NCBI RefSeq assembly: GCF_000172415.1
Contig: NZ_ABLD01000024.1
Span: 40,643-104,642 of the forward strand
Direction: 5' to 3'
Length of the DNA: 64,000 nucleotides
DNA from: Paraburkholderia graminis C4D1M
Lineage (GTDB): Bacteria > Pseudomonadota > Gammaproteobacteria > Burkholderiales > Burkholderiaceae
The position numbers and the translations under genes are program-made. Below the pieces are notes generated by a model. The model saw only the letters and a list, made by a program, of their open reading frames with translations. It searched no databases and was not told the origin of the DNA. Shown here piece after piece: positions 35,906 through 45,201 of the stretch (position 1 is its first letter; each line of letters opens with the position of its first letter).

Positions 35906-36766
35906 ATGACTGACAAAAAGCCGTTGGGTGTCGCCCTTGTCACAGGCGCGTCTTCGGGTATCGGACAGGCCGCCGCGCAGCGATTGAGCGAAGCGGGCTA
36001 CAAGGTTTTCGGCACGAGCCGGCGGCCAGTGCCTGCGGGCCAGCATTCGTTCGACATGCTGACGCTCGACGTCACCAGCGACGAATCCGTCGACGCCGCG
36101 GTCGCCCAGGTTATGCGGCGAGCCGGCCGCATCGATCTGCTCGTGAACAACGCGGGCTTCGGCGTCGCGCCCGCGGGCGCCGAGGAAAGCTCGATTGCGC
36201 AGGCGCAGTCAATCTTCGACACGAACTTCTTCGGCGTCGTCCGCATGACCCGCGCGGTCGTGCCTTATATGCGGCGGCAGGGCAGCGGCCGCATCGTCAA
36301 CATCGGCTCAGTCCTGGGTTTTGTGCCGATGCCGTACGGCGCGCTCTACGCGGCAACGAAGCATGCAATCGAGGGCTATTCCGAATCGCTCGATCATGAA
36401 TTGCGCGGCTGGGGCATCCGCGTATCGGTCATCGAACCGGCTTATACGAAGACGCCGTTCGACGCGAACTTCCTCGCACCCGATTCCACGCTCGATGCGT
36501 ATCGCGAAGCCCGTGCGGTTGTCAGCAAGCGGGTCAATGAGGTGATGGCAACGGCGACTGAGCCTTCGGTCGTGGCTGAAGTCGTGTTGAAGGCGGCCGT
36601 GGCCGCGAAACCGAAGCTGCGCTACCCGGCCGGCGCGCTTGCGAGCCGTCTGCAAATGCTGCGCAGATTCGCGCCGGCCGCGCTCGTGGATGCCGGGCTT
36701 CGTAAAGACCTTCGACTCGACACGATACCGGCGTCGCAGTCGGTAAGCCCTCTCTTGCAAGAATGA
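35906..36766 (+). CDS. SDR family oxidoreductase
   Basis: 286 residues. The start at 35906 is preferred because GGAGC lies nine bases upstream; ATG 35894 and ATG 35834 are alternatives. TGASSGIG (13-20), NNAGFG and the YAATK active site are intact; the long C-terminal tail is typical of the YusZ/retinol-dehydrogenase-like SDR subgroup. Followed 43 bp later by an MDR gene. Likely part of an HxlR-controlled response to reactive carbonyls or quinones. Confidence 0.87.
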   Translation: MTDKKPLGVALVTGASSGIGQAAAQRLSEAGYKVFGTSRRPVPAGQHSFDMLTLDVTSDESVDAAVAQVMRRAGRIDLLVNNAGFGVAPAGAEESSIAQAQSIFDTNFFGVVRMTRAVVPYMRRQGSGRIVNIGSVLGFVPMPYGALYAATKHAIEGYSESLDHELRGWGIRVSVIEPAYTKTPFDANFLAPDSTLDAYREARAVVSKRVNEVMATATEPSVVAEVVLKAAVAAKPKLRYPAGALASRLQMLRRFAPAALVDAGLRKDLRLDTIPASQSVSPLLQE

Positions 36767-36809
36767 AAAACATGCAGCGCCAGATCACACCAGGGGACCC
36801 GAAAGCATC

Positions 36810-37811
36810 ATGAGAGCATTCATTCTCGAGCGATACGGACGCAAGCATGGCGCGCATATCGCCGACGTGCCGGAGCCGCAACTACGCGACGACGACGTCC
36901 TGATCCAGGTCCACGCCGCCAGCCTCAATGTTCTGGATTCGAAAATACGCGACGGCGAATTCAAGCTGATTTTGCCGTATCGTTTGCCGCTGATTCTCGG
37001 CAACGATGTAGCCGGCGTGATCGTGCGAGTCGGACCGCGCGTGCAGCGATTCAAGGTCGGCGACGAAGTTTACGCGCGGCCGGATAAAGATCGGATCGGC
37101 ACCTTCGCGGAACTGATTGCAGTGAAAGAAGCGGACGTGGCCATCAAGCCCAAAACACTCACGATGGAAGAGGCCGCCTCGATTCCGCTCGTGGGTCTCA
37201 CTGCGTGGCAAGCGTTGATCGAAAACGCGCAGTTGCGGAAAGGACAAAAGGTCCTGATTCATGCAGGTTCCGGCGGCGTCGGAACGTTCGCGATCCAACT
37301 GGCGAAGCACCTGGGTGCATTCGTCGCGACGACAACGAGTACGGCGAACGTGGAATGGGTGAAGGGCCTCGGGGCCGATGTCGTCATCGATTACAAGAAG
37401 GACGACTTCGAGAAAACGCTCGCCGGCTATGACGTGGTGATAAACAGTCTGGACGCGGCGACGTTGCACAAATCGCTTCGCGTGCTGCGACCCGGCGGTC
37501 GGCTTATCTCGATCTCGGGGCCGCCGGACCCCGACTTCGCAAAAGAGCTTGGTTTGCCGGGCTTCCTGACGCTGGCGACGCGTCTACTCAGTTACCGGAT
37601 CAGGAAGGCGGCCAAACGCCTGAAAATCAGCTATTCCTTCCTGTTCATGCGCGCAAGCGGCGACCAGCTCGCGCAGATCACATCGCTTATCGAAGGCGGC
37701 GTGATACGCCCGGTTGTCGATCGCATCTTTGCATTCGATTCGATCGGAGAGGCGATGGCCTATGTCGATAGCGGACGCGCCAAAGGGAAAGTGGTTGTCA
37801 AGATGCGGTGA
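36810..37811 (+). CDS. NAD(P)-dependent MDR oxidoreductase
   Basis: 333 residues. GroES-like N-domain (PEPQLRDDDVLIQVHAASLNVLDSKIRDGEF) and Rossmann motif HAGSGGVGTFAIQLAKHLGA; no catalytic zinc ligands, so a quinone/enone reductase type. Downstream partner of the SDR gene and probably in the same HxlR-linked operon. Ends 12 bp from the convergent acyltransferase gene. Confidence 0.88.
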   Translation: MRAFILERYGRKHGAHIADVPEPQLRDDDVLIQVHAASLNVLDSKIRDGEFKLILPYRLPLILGNDVAGVIVRVGPRVQRFKVGDEVYARPDKDRIGTFAELIAVKEADVAIKPKTLTMEEAASIPLVGLTAWQALIENAQLRKGQKVLIHAGSGGVGTFAIQLAKHLGAFVATTTSTANVEWVKGLGADVVIDYKKDDFEKTLAGYDVVINSLDAATLHKSLRVLRPGGRLISISGPPDPDFAKELGLPGFLTLATRLLSYRIRKAAKRLKISYSFLFMRASGDQLAQITSLIEGGVIRPVVDRIFAFDSIGEAMAYVDSGRAKGKVVVKMR

Positions 37812-37823
37812 TGGGCGCGCGCA

Positions 37824-38963
37824 TCATTGTTCTTCCACGGTCGCTGCCAGGATAGGTGCCTCCTGGCGGCGGCCGTACCACGAAGCCGCGAGACGTTTTC
37901 CGAGCGTATTGCCTGCATCTTCGACGAACTTGTTGCTGAGCATCGAGAGCGGCAGAGTGATAATCAAAGTCGACACGCCCAGTAATGAAGCCATGAGCAA
38001 CGGCTGCTGTTGAACGGCGGATGTTCCAAGAGCTTTTACCACGCAGGCTCCGAGACCGAACACGATCGGAAAATGCAGCACGTACACGCTGTATGAGATT
38101 GTGCCCATGTACTCGAATATCGGCCGATCCAGAAGCGGCATCCTTCTCTTGTTGTGAAACAGGCAATAGACGATGCCGAAGGCAATCAGAATCTCCATCG
38201 TTTCTATATTCTTCACATCAAAGATACCTTCCAGCAGGATGCGCGAATACATTAAGACCGGGATGAGGCCGAGGCCGATCAGGCGGTAACGGAAATGGCT
38301 GATTCCGCGCGTGAGCGGAATCAGCGCGCCGAGACCAAAGGCCAATGCATAGTGCAGCGACAGCGTGCGCGGAATCGGAGCGAGCGCGACCAGTGCCAGG
38401 AAAACGAGAAACGGCTTGCGCGTGCGCGGGTTTTGCACGAGCAGATAGATTGCCGGGAACAGAACCGAATAAAACAGCTCCACGCGAAGTGTCCACATCG
38501 GCCAATTCAAATGGACGTATATAGATGCGAGCGAGAGGCCGACCAGCGGAGCCGAGATCTTTGCCGGGAAGGCGCTCGTCGCCCAGGCGCTATAGGCCGG
38601 AGAGGACAGTCCCGTCTTGATGAGCGGCCACAGCGCGAGCGCAAGCGCGATCGACAACCACAACGCGGGATAAATGCGGAAAAATCTTTTTACATAAAAC
38701 GTCTTGACCCACGACGGCTTATTCGCGGCTGAACCGCTCATCAACGACAAAGCGAGTACACATCCGCTGAGAACAAAGAAGACTTCGACTGCGGCTTGTC
38801 CGTTGAACGTTCTGTCAACGAATATGGCTATCTTGTTCTGAAACGAATCCACGCCGTATCGCGCGGTGATCAGGCGCTGAAGATCGAACAGGGTCCAGAC
38901 ATGAGTTCCTACGACAGCCAGACAGGCCAAACCACGGAGTGAAGTAAAACTCTTGATATTCAT
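37824..38963 (-). CDS. Acyltransferase 3 family membrane protein
   Basis: 379 residues with about ten membrane helices. Family motifs: SLRGLACLAVVGTHV near the N-terminus (the His being catalytic), FFVLSGCVLALSL, FFRIYPALWLS and the late SYSVYVLHFPIVFGL. Such enzymes O-acetylate or otherwise acylate extracellular polysaccharide or lipid in the inner membrane. No polysaccharide genes flank it. Base composition is a little lower in GC than its neighbours, which could indicate separate acquisition. Confidence 0.87.
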   Translation of the reverse strand: MNIKSFTSLRGLACLAVVGTHVWTLFDLQRLITARYGVDSFQNKIAIFVDRTFNGQAAVEVFFVLSGCVLALSLMSGSAANKPSWVKTFYVKRFFRIYPALWLSIALALALWPLIKTGLSSPAYSAWATSAFPAKISAPLVGLSLASIYVHLNWPMWTLRVELFYSVLFPAIYLLVQNPRTRKPFLVFLALVALAPIPRTLSLHYALAFGLGALIPLTRGISHFRYRLIGLGLIPVLMYSRILLEGIFDVKNIETMEILIAFGIVYCLFHNKRRMPLLDRPIFEYMGTISYSVYVLHFPIVFGLGACVVKALGTSAVQQQPLLMASLLGVSTLIITLPLSMLSNKFVEDAGNTLGKRLAASWYGRRQEAPILAATVEEQ

Positions 38964-39388
38964 TCGTCACTTCCTCCCCGAAGAAGACAAACGCATCCGA
39001 GGTCGGGAGACATCGGACAGGATTTAGTGCTTTCTGAAAACTTTCGATGCCGAGGCGGACCCGGCAAGCGGCATGTAGATAGCGGACTAGCGTGGCACTC
39101 TTGAGTGCCGTCACGCAGCGGGGGAGTATAGGTTCAATCGATGCGCGCGATGGCTTGTGAGTCTCCATATCGCGAACTGTTGGCGCATTTCGATTAGTGA
39201 ATACGGCTTTTTCGGCGGTTGTCGTTTAGCGCGGGCGCGTATCGCGTATAAGTAAAACGCGCCATGTGATTAAGCGCAGTGGCCTTCTGCGCTTAAATCT
39301 TGCGACTTCGTTGTTTGCAATAGTTCGCAGTACGCGGATTTTTTGGTTTGTGACAGCACTGCGTTCCGTTCGACCCAACGGACTTAAA
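38964..39388. other. Intergenic region with one hairpin
   Basis: 425 bp between two minus-strand genes: it follows the Zn dehydrogenase and precedes the acyltransferase. More AT-rich than average. No gene recognised. Contains the hairpin at 39270-39296 and presumably the acyltransferase promoter. Confidence 0.5.
39270..39296 (-). terminator. Hairpin downstream of the Zn dehydrogenase gene
   Basis: A perfect 10-bp stem (TTAAGCGCAG / CTGCGCTTAA) with a 7-base loop lies 93 bp past the Zn dehydrogenase stop. A plausible end for the ABC-dehydrogenase transcript; no strong T-tract. Confidence 0.45.
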
Positions 39389-40396
39389 TCAGCACTCCAC
39401 CAGCGCCTTGACGACGGTCTGTCCTGGCTCCATCAGCTTCGGGAACTCGGTGGGTACATCCGACAAGCTCATTCGGTGTGTATTGAGTGCCTTGTCGGGT
39501 ATGCGGCCCGCGCGCATCGCTTCGAGAACTGTCTCGAAGTCTTCGGCGGTCGCATTACGGCTGCCGAGCAGCGTCGCTTCACGCTTGTGAAATTCCGGAT
39601 CGGAGAAGGTAACTTCGCCGGGCACGATCGAAATCAGCACGTATTTGCCACCGTGAGCAATGAACTGGAAGCCGCGATTCATCGCGTTGATGTTTCCGGT
39701 TGCATCGAATACGACGTCGAAGAACTCGCCGCCTGTCATCGCCGCGAGTTCGTCGACGTCGTTCGGTCCGATCTGAACCGCCGACACTCCAACATGCTCG
39801 CGGCAGAATGCGAGACGATCCTCGCGCGTGTCGAGACAGGTGACCTGTGCGCCACGCAGGTTCGCGAACAGCATGGCCGCCATGCCGATCGGGCCCGCGC
39901 CCACGACAAGAACGCGCTGGCCGGCCGACACATCGGCACGGCGAACCGCGTGCGCGCCGATCGCGAGAAATTCGAGCATGGCCGCCTGATCGAGCGTGAC
40001 GCCTTCGGCCTTATGCACGAACTGCGCGGGCACCGAGAGAAATTCCGTGAGCGCGCCGTCGCGATGCACGCCGAGCACTTTGATGTTGACGCAACAATTG
40101 GTCTTGCCCTGCCTGCACGCGATGCAGCTTCCGCACGACAGATACGGCATCACATAAACGGCGTCGCCGGGCACGACGTGCGCATTGGCATCGGCCTCGG
40201 CGACGATAGCCGACAGTTCGTGGCCCATCACTCGCGGATATTGCAAGTAAGGCTGGTTGCCGGAATAGATGTGCATATCGGTCCCGCAAATACCCACGCG
40301 GCTGACGCGTAAAAGCACTTCGCCTTCGGCACGGTGAGGTGGTTCGCGGTCTTCACGGCGCAGCACGCCAGGCGATTCGCAAATGACGCTAAGCAT
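39389..40396 (-). CDS. Zn-dependent MDR dehydrogenase (sugar or polyol/aldonate type)
   Basis: 335 residues. Catalytic zinc ligands in GICGTDMHIYSG and GHE, structural zinc cysteines in SCGSCIACRQGKTNCC, and Rossmann motif VVGAGPIGMAAMLFA. Resembles the LgoD/RspB/sorbitol dehydrogenase group that oxidises sugar alcohols or aldonates. AGAGGA precedes the ATG at 40396. It sits 161 bp downstream of the sugar ABC importer genes on the same strand, so it likely acts on the imported sugar or polyol. Confidence 0.87.
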   Translation of the reverse strand: MLSVICESPGVLRREDREPPHRAEGEVLLRVSRVGICGTDMHIYSGNQPYLQYPRVMGHELSAIVAEADANAHVVPGDAVYVMPYLSCGSCIACRQGKTNCCVNIKVLGVHRDGALTEFLSVPAQFVHKAEGVTLDQAAMLEFLAIGAHAVRRADVSAGQRVLVVGAGPIGMAAMLFANLRGAQVTCLDTREDRLAFCREHVGVSAVQIGPNDVDELAAMTGGEFFDVVFDATGNINAMNRGFQFIAHGGKYVLISIVPGEVTFSDPEFHKREATLLGSRNATAEDFETVLEAMRAGRIPDKALNTHRMSLSDVPTEFPKLMEPGQTVVKALVEC

Positions 40397-40557
40397 TTCG
40401 GCATCCTCTTGATTGGTCTTGTCGATCACCGGACGGCGGATCGATTCTGTAAAAAAACGGCATACGTTGCCGATAAAACGTTGGCGTGGGCACGAAGGTG
40501 ATCCGCATGGGCACATGCCGGCGCGCAGCTATAAAGCGTCGCGCCGGCGAACGCTCA

Positions 40558-41505
40558 TCAATAGAGAACGTTCTTTGCCTCGGACGAATCGAGGTTCTGT
40601 TTCTCGACCATCATCACTCCAGTGTCGACCTGCTTCGACACAGGCTTGCGCTCGATCACCTTCACGATCGTCTCGATTCCCTTGTAGCCCATCTGATACG
40701 AGCTTTGAACCGCAATGGCCTGGATCGTGCCGTCGCGAACAAAGCCCTGCAAATCCTGATTGCCGTCGAAGCCGATGGCAATCACCTTGCCGCTTTTCCC
40801 AGACTGTTGAAGGGCGCGTCCCATGCCCACGGCGGTCGGCTCGTTCGCGCCGAAGACGCCCTTGAGATCGGGATTGGCCGACAGTACATCGGTGGTCTGA
40901 TTGAGCGCGTTCGCCATCTGCGACTGCGAGTAGAACGGGCCGACCAGTTGCAGCTTCGAATGCGCGGCAATGTACTTGCGGAATCCGCCGACGCGGCCCA
41001 CTTCCGATCCGGCGCCCGGCACATATGACATGACCGCCACCTTGCCGGTCTGTCCGACACGGTCGATCATCGCCTTTGCGCAGAGTTCGCCGGCCTTCGC
41101 GTTATCGGTCGACAGGAACGACTGGTAGTACTGCTTGCCGGCATCGGACACGGACGAGTCGATCAGCACGACGGGGATATGGGCTTCCCACGCTTTCTTC
41201 ATCGCGGGCACGAGCGCATCCGGGTCCGACGGCGCGAGGACGATGCCCGCCACATGCCGGTTCACAGCGTTCTCGACCATGTTGACTTCGTCCGCGATAG
41301 CCGACTCCGTCGCGGGACCCTGGAAGGTCATCGTGTAGCCCTTCGCATCGGCCATTGCAGCGGTCGCGCCTTTCTGGACGTTCTGCCAGTAGTTGGAGTT
41401 GGCCGTCTTCACGATCACGGCAATCTCGCCGCCTGCCGCTTGCGCATACGCGCTGAACATTGCACACATCGCCGCGGCCGCAGCCAGTACGGATACCTTT
41501 TTCAT
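40558..41505 (-). CDS. Sugar ABC transporter substrate-binding protein
   Basis: 315 residues with a signal peptide (about 1-23, ending AYAQA). The periplasmic-binding fold of the ribose/RbsB type is clear (IAVIVKTANSNYWQNVQKGA; GIVLAPSDPDALVPAMKKAWEAHIPVVLIDSSV; VFGANEPTAVGMGRAL; IGFDGNQDLQGFVRDGTIQAIAVQSSYQMGYKGI). Periplasmic. AGGAG supports the ATG at 41505. Third gene of the ATPase-permease-binding protein operon. Ligand probably a pentose, hexose or polyol. Confidence 0.93.
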   Translation of the reverse strand: MKKVSVLAAAAAMCAMFSAYAQAAGGEIAVIVKTANSNYWQNVQKGATAAMADAKGYTMTFQGPATESAIADEVNMVENAVNRHVAGIVLAPSDPDALVPAMKKAWEAHIPVVLIDSSVSDAGKQYYQSFLSTDNAKAGELCAKAMIDRVGQTGKVAVMSYVPGAGSEVGRVGGFRKYIAAHSKLQLVGPFYSQSQMANALNQTTDVLSANPDLKGVFGANEPTAVGMGRALQQSGKSGKVIAIGFDGNQDLQGFVRDGTIQAIAVQSSYQMGYKGIETIVKVIERKPVSKQVDTGVMMVEKQNLDSSEAKNVLY

Positions 41506-41553
41506 GTCTCGCTCCTTGATTTGTGGTTTCAACTGCGTCTTCTGATTACGACT

Positions 41554-42585
41554 TTATGACTTCCGGTTTCGGAGTTGATCGATCCATACGGTGCCGAGAA
41601 TCACCACACCGATGATGATCTGCTGGATAAAGCTCGATACGCCGTTCATGTTGAGCCCGTTGCGCAGCACGCCGATCACGAATGCGCCGATGGCCGTGCC
41701 GGAAATCGTGCCGACGCCGCCCATCAGCGACGTGCCGCCGATCACCGCGCTCGCAATCGCATCGAGTTCATACATCACACCTTCGTTCGGCTGCGCGGTG
41801 ACGAGGCGCGACATCAGCACGCAACCGGTCGCGCCGGCCAATACGCCGGACAGCACATAAGTGAAGAGCTTGACGCCTTGCACGTTGACGCCGGAAAGCC
41901 GCGCTGCTTCCGCGTTCGATCCGACCGCGTAGATATGACGGCCAAGGGAGGTGCGCGAAAGCAGTATCGACACCGCGACGAACAGCACGACCATGATCAC
42001 GACCGGATACGGAATGCCCGGAAAAACCGTGTCGGGAAAACCGTCGGCGCCGATGTGAGAGACCTTGAAAAGCGCGCCATTGCCGAGTTCGCCGAAGGCG
42101 TCGCCGAGACCGGAGACAGGTCTTGCGCCCGTGATCTGCAACGCGACGCCGCGGGCGACGAGCATCATGCCGAGCGTTGCGATGAACGGCGGCAAGCCCA
42201 TGCGCGTGACGCAAATGCCGTTGACCCATCCGCACGCTGCGCCAACCAGCATGCCGCCCAGCATCGCGACAGGAACCGGTACGCCCGCCTTGACGAGCAG
42301 CGCGGCCGCGACACCGGCCAGCGCCAGCACCGATCCCACCGACAGGTCGATGCCGCCCGTGATGATCACGCACGTCGCGGCCACGCCGAGATACGCGATC
42401 GACGTGACCTGGAGCGCAACGGTCAGCAGATTGCCCACCGAGAAAAACGCGGCACTGGTCAGCGAAAACGCGACGACCAGAACTGCCAGGCTCCCGAGCG
42501 CCGCGAATTTCTGGATCAGGTCGCGGCGTCGCTGCCGCGCCTGCTTCTCGATGGCCTGCTCGCGGCCCGATGTGATCTCAAGCAT
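41554..42585 (-). CDS. Sugar ABC transporter permease (RbsC type)
   Basis: 343 residues with about eight to ten membrane helices. The RbsC-type signature GGIDLSVGSVLAL and GTISGTAIGAFVIGVLRNGLNM are present. The ATG at 42585 has GGGAGAAG and overlaps the ATPase stop by 8 bp, so the genes are coupled. A second upstream ATG (42603) is possible but less well placed. Confidence 0.92.
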   Translation of the reverse strand: MLEITSGREQAIEKQARQRRRDLIQKFAALGSLAVLVVAFSLTSAAFFSVGNLLTVALQVTSIAYLGVAATCVIITGGIDLSVGSVLALAGVAAALLVKAGVPVPVAMLGGMLVGAACGWVNGICVTRMGLPPFIATLGMMLVARGVALQITGARPVSGLGDAFGELGNGALFKVSHIGADGFPDTVFPGIPYPVVIMVVLFVAVSILLSRTSLGRHIYAVGSNAEAARLSGVNVQGVKLFTYVLSGVLAGATGCVLMSRLVTAQPNEGVMYELDAIASAVIGGTSLMGGVGTISGTAIGAFVIGVLRNGLNMNGVSSFIQQIIIGVVILGTVWIDQLRNRKS

Positions 42586-44137
42586 GACTTCTCCCTGATG
42601 CATGGTGCAAGATCTCCTCCTGATTCGTTTGTCTTGTCTCGAGGACCGCGGTAATGCGCCCTTCGTGAAATACGGCAATGCGATCGGTCATGCCGAGCAG
42701 TTCCGGCAACTCCGAACTGATCAGCACGACGCCGACGCCTTTCGCGGCCAGTTGGTCCATCAGCGTATAGATCGCGTACTTCGCGCCGACGTCGATGCCC
42801 CGCGTCGGCTCGTCGAAAAACAGGATGCGCGAGCCGCGGTACAACCATTTGCCGATCACGATCTTTTGCTGATTGCCGCCGGACAGGTTCCGCGTAATCT
42901 GCCTGACCGTCGGCGTGCGGATCGCGAGTTCGCGAACGTAGCGTTCCGCGATTGCCGTCTCTTCGGCGAAACGCAGAAAGCCGCGCGACGAGATGGCGCG
43001 AACGTTGGTGAGCGTGATGTTTGCCGACACCGGCATCGACAGCGCGAGGCCGTCTTTCTTGCGGTCCTCGGACAGATACGCGATGCCGTGACGAATCGCT
43101 TCGCGCGGTGAGCGGATCTCGACCGGCGTATCGCCGAGCAGAATCGAACCCGAGTCGGGCCGCTCCGCGCCGAAGATCGCGCGGGCGACTTCGGTGCGTC
43201 CCGCGCCCATCAAGCCCGCGAAGCCGAGAATTTCGCCCTTGCGCAACTCGAACGAGACCGGGCCGAAGGTGCCCGCTCGCTGCAGATCGCGCACCCTGAG
43301 CAGAATGTCGTTCGTCGGAGTGGACTGACGCGCGGGATAGGCGTCGTCGAGCGCGCGGCCCACCATCCGCGCGACGATTTCATTCACGTTGGTCGCCGCG
43401 AGATCGGTCGTTGCGATATGACGGCCATCGCGCAACACCGTGACGCGATCGACGATCTCGGCCATTTCGTCGAGCCGATGCGAGATATAAAGAATCGCGA
43501 CACCGTCGGCGCGCAGTTCCTTGATGATGCGAAACAACTGGACCGTTTCCGATTCAGTCAGCGACGACGTCGGCTCGTCCATGATGAGCACGCGCGCATT
43601 CAGCGACAGCGCCTTCGCGATTTCCACCATCTGCTGCTGCGCAATCGACAGCGCGCCGACCAGCGTAGTGGGCGACACGTTCAGCGCAATGCGTTGCAGC
43701 AGGCGCTGCGCGTTGGCGTTCATCGTCCGGTAGTCGACGAACGGGCCGCGCTTCGGTTCGCGCGCAAGGAAGATGTTTTCCGCGACGGACAGATGAGGCA
43801 CCAGGTTCAGTTCCTGGTGAATGATCGCGATGCCGGCCGCCTGCGCCTCCGAGGTGGAAGAGAACTGCACGGGCGCGCCGTCGTAGCACATCACGCCATC
43901 GTCCGCGTGATATTGACCGCTGATGATTTTCATCAGCGTCGACTTGCCCGCGCCGTTCTCGCCGCAGATCGCGTGCACTTCGCCGGAGCGCAGATCGAGA
44001 TCGACGCCGTCCAGCGCCACGACGCCGGGGAAACGCTTGCCCACTCCCCTGAGTTGCAAGACCTCCCGGGGAACTGGCGGCTCAGGCGCCTGGCCTGGCC
44101 GCGGCTGCGCGGTCGTTTGTGTCAATCCCGTCTCCAT
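42578..44137 (-). CDS. Sugar ABC transporter ATP-binding protein, duplicated ABC (RbsA type)
   Basis: 519 residues with two nucleotide-binding domains. The first has Walker A GENGAGKST and signature-region LSIAQQQMVEIAKALSLNARVLIMDEPTSSL; the second has a degenerate P-loop (GLMGAGRTE) with signature LSGGNQQKIVIGKWL and Walker B ILFFDEPTRGID. This asymmetry is standard for RbsA/XylG/AraG. Cytoplasmic energiser of the importer. First gene of the operon, divergent from the FadR-type gene. Confidence 0.94.
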   Translation of the reverse strand: METGLTQTTAQPRPGQAPEPPVPREVLQLRGVGKRFPGVVALDGVDLDLRSGEVHAICGENGAGKSTLMKIISGQYHADDGVMCYDGAPVQFSSTSEAQAAGIAIIHQELNLVPHLSVAENIFLAREPKRGPFVDYRTMNANAQRLLQRIALNVSPTTLVGALSIAQQQMVEIAKALSLNARVLIMDEPTSSLTESETVQLFRIIKELRADGVAILYISHRLDEMAEIVDRVTVLRDGRHIATTDLAATNVNEIVARMVGRALDDAYPARQSTPTNDILLRVRDLQRAGTFGPVSFELRKGEILGFAGLMGAGRTEVARAIFGAERPDSGSILLGDTPVEIRSPREAIRHGIAYLSEDRKKDGLALSMPVSANITLTNVRAISSRGFLRFAEETAIAERYVRELAIRTPTVRQITRNLSGGNQQKIVIGKWLYRGSRILFFDEPTRGIDVGAKYAIYTLMDQLAAKGVGVVLISSELPELLGMTDRIAVFHEGRITAVLETRQTNQEEILHHASGRSHA

Positions 44138-44184
44138 TTGTTCAGGAATCTGCGAGCCGGCACACAGGAACGGAATCCCGCCGA

Positions 44185-44272
44185 CTGGTCAGTCCAATTT
44201 GAGCAAATTAGAGCGCATAACCGCTTATCTGGTCAAGCCAATTTAGCGTTGCACAACTGGTCATTCCAATAA
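44185..44272. promoter_or_regulatory. Three FadR-type operator copies, CTGGTCA-N2-CCAAT
   Basis: The motif CTGGTCANNCCAAT occurs at 44185, 44229 and 44257, all in the same orientation. Its left half resembles the AACTGGTC half-site of FadR-family operators, and TGG-N5-CCA gives a short dyad. The three copies lie between the ABC operon and the divergent GntR/FadR gene; binding by that protein is a strong inference. Confidence 0.75.
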
Positions 44273-44376
44273 GGGAAACCCTGAGTTCGCAACTGCACGC
44301 GTGGCCGGGCCTCGTGGCCGCGTGCTAGACTTTGCCGCGGCCGCGCTTTGCGGCCCTCCGACGGACCCTGCGGACA

Positions 44377-45078
44377 ATGAAGCAAACTGAGCCAAAGCGG
44401 CTTTACCAATCTGTGGCGACGCAGATTCTCGCGCTAATTCAACAGGCCGGGCTGCAGCCGGGCGCGCGTCTGCCCGCCGAACGCGAGCTTGCCAATACGC
44501 TCGCCGTATCGCGTCCTTCGTTGCGTGAAGCGTTGATCGCGCTCGAAATAGGCGGGCAGATCGAGATACGGATGGGCTCGGGCGTCTATGTCCGCGATTC
44601 GAAGACCGGCGGCGACAATGCGGTGCCGGCCCTCGGCGAGAGTCCTTCCGAACTGATGCAGGCGAGGGCGGCAATAGAGGGGACTGTGATCGTGCTGGCA
44701 GCAGGCAAGCTGTCGGCGGCCACGCTCGACAGATTGCGCCGCACGGTGCTGCGAATGAAGCGCCTGGCGGCCGCGGGCAAATCGCCGGTCGATGCCGACC
44801 GGCAATTTCATATGCTGATCGCGGAGATTGCCGGCAATTCGGTGCTGAGCCGCTTCGTTGCCGAGATGTTCGATAGCCGCCATGACCCGATTGCGGCGGC
44901 GATTCGCGATCACTCCGAAAGCACCGAAACCTGGTCGGCCGCGGTACGGGAGCACGAGGAAATTCTCAAGGCGCTGCAGAGCGGCGATCCGATTGCCGCG
45001 CAGACGGCCATGCGGACGCACCTCAAAGCGTCGGAGGAACGTTGGATAGCAGGTGTATTGCGGCAGGGCGACGTTTAA
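44377..45078 (+). CDS. GntR family regulator, FadR subfamily
   Basis: 233 residues. N-terminal winged HTH (YQSVATQILALIQQAGLQPGARLPAERELANTLAVSRPSLREALIALEIGGQIEIRMGSGVYV) and all-helical FCD ligand domain with metal-binding His positions (DADRQFHMLIAEIAGN ... HEEILKALQSGD ... MRTHL). FCD regulators of this kind respond to sugar acids or related metabolites. Divergent from the sugar ABC operon with three matching operators between, so it should repress both. Confidence 0.92.
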   Translation: MKQTEPKRLYQSVATQILALIQQAGLQPGARLPAERELANTLAVSRPSLREALIALEIGGQIEIRMGSGVYVRDSKTGGDNAVPALGESPSELMQARAAIEGTVIVLAAGKLSAATLDRLRRTVLRMKRLAAAGKSPVDADRQFHMLIAEIAGNSVLSRFVAEMFDSRHDPIAAAIRDHSESTETWSAAVREHEEILKALQSGDPIAAQTAMRTHLKASEERWIAGVLRQGDV

Positions 45079-45109
45079 GTTTATCTTGCGTCGCTCGCCG
45101 CAAGTGCAT

Positions 45110-45134
45110 GCCGGCCATGTCGGAACATGGCGGC
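45110..45134. terminator. Hairpin between convergent genes
   Basis: Arms GCCGGCCATGT and ACATGGCGGC pair around a CGGA loop with a single bulged G. It lies between the convergent FadR-type and SDR genes. T-tract lacking, so the role is inferred. Confidence 0.45.
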
Positions 45135-45201
45135 CAATGCGCGACTAATTAGTTAGGATGGCGAACGTCGAAGTACGTTGCCGATACGACGGACAATTCC
45201 A

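Noticed and set aside
41575..42654. A 359-codon frame antisense to the sugar permease
   Set aside because: Asp/His/Arg-rich shadow; the permease signature lies on the opposite strand.
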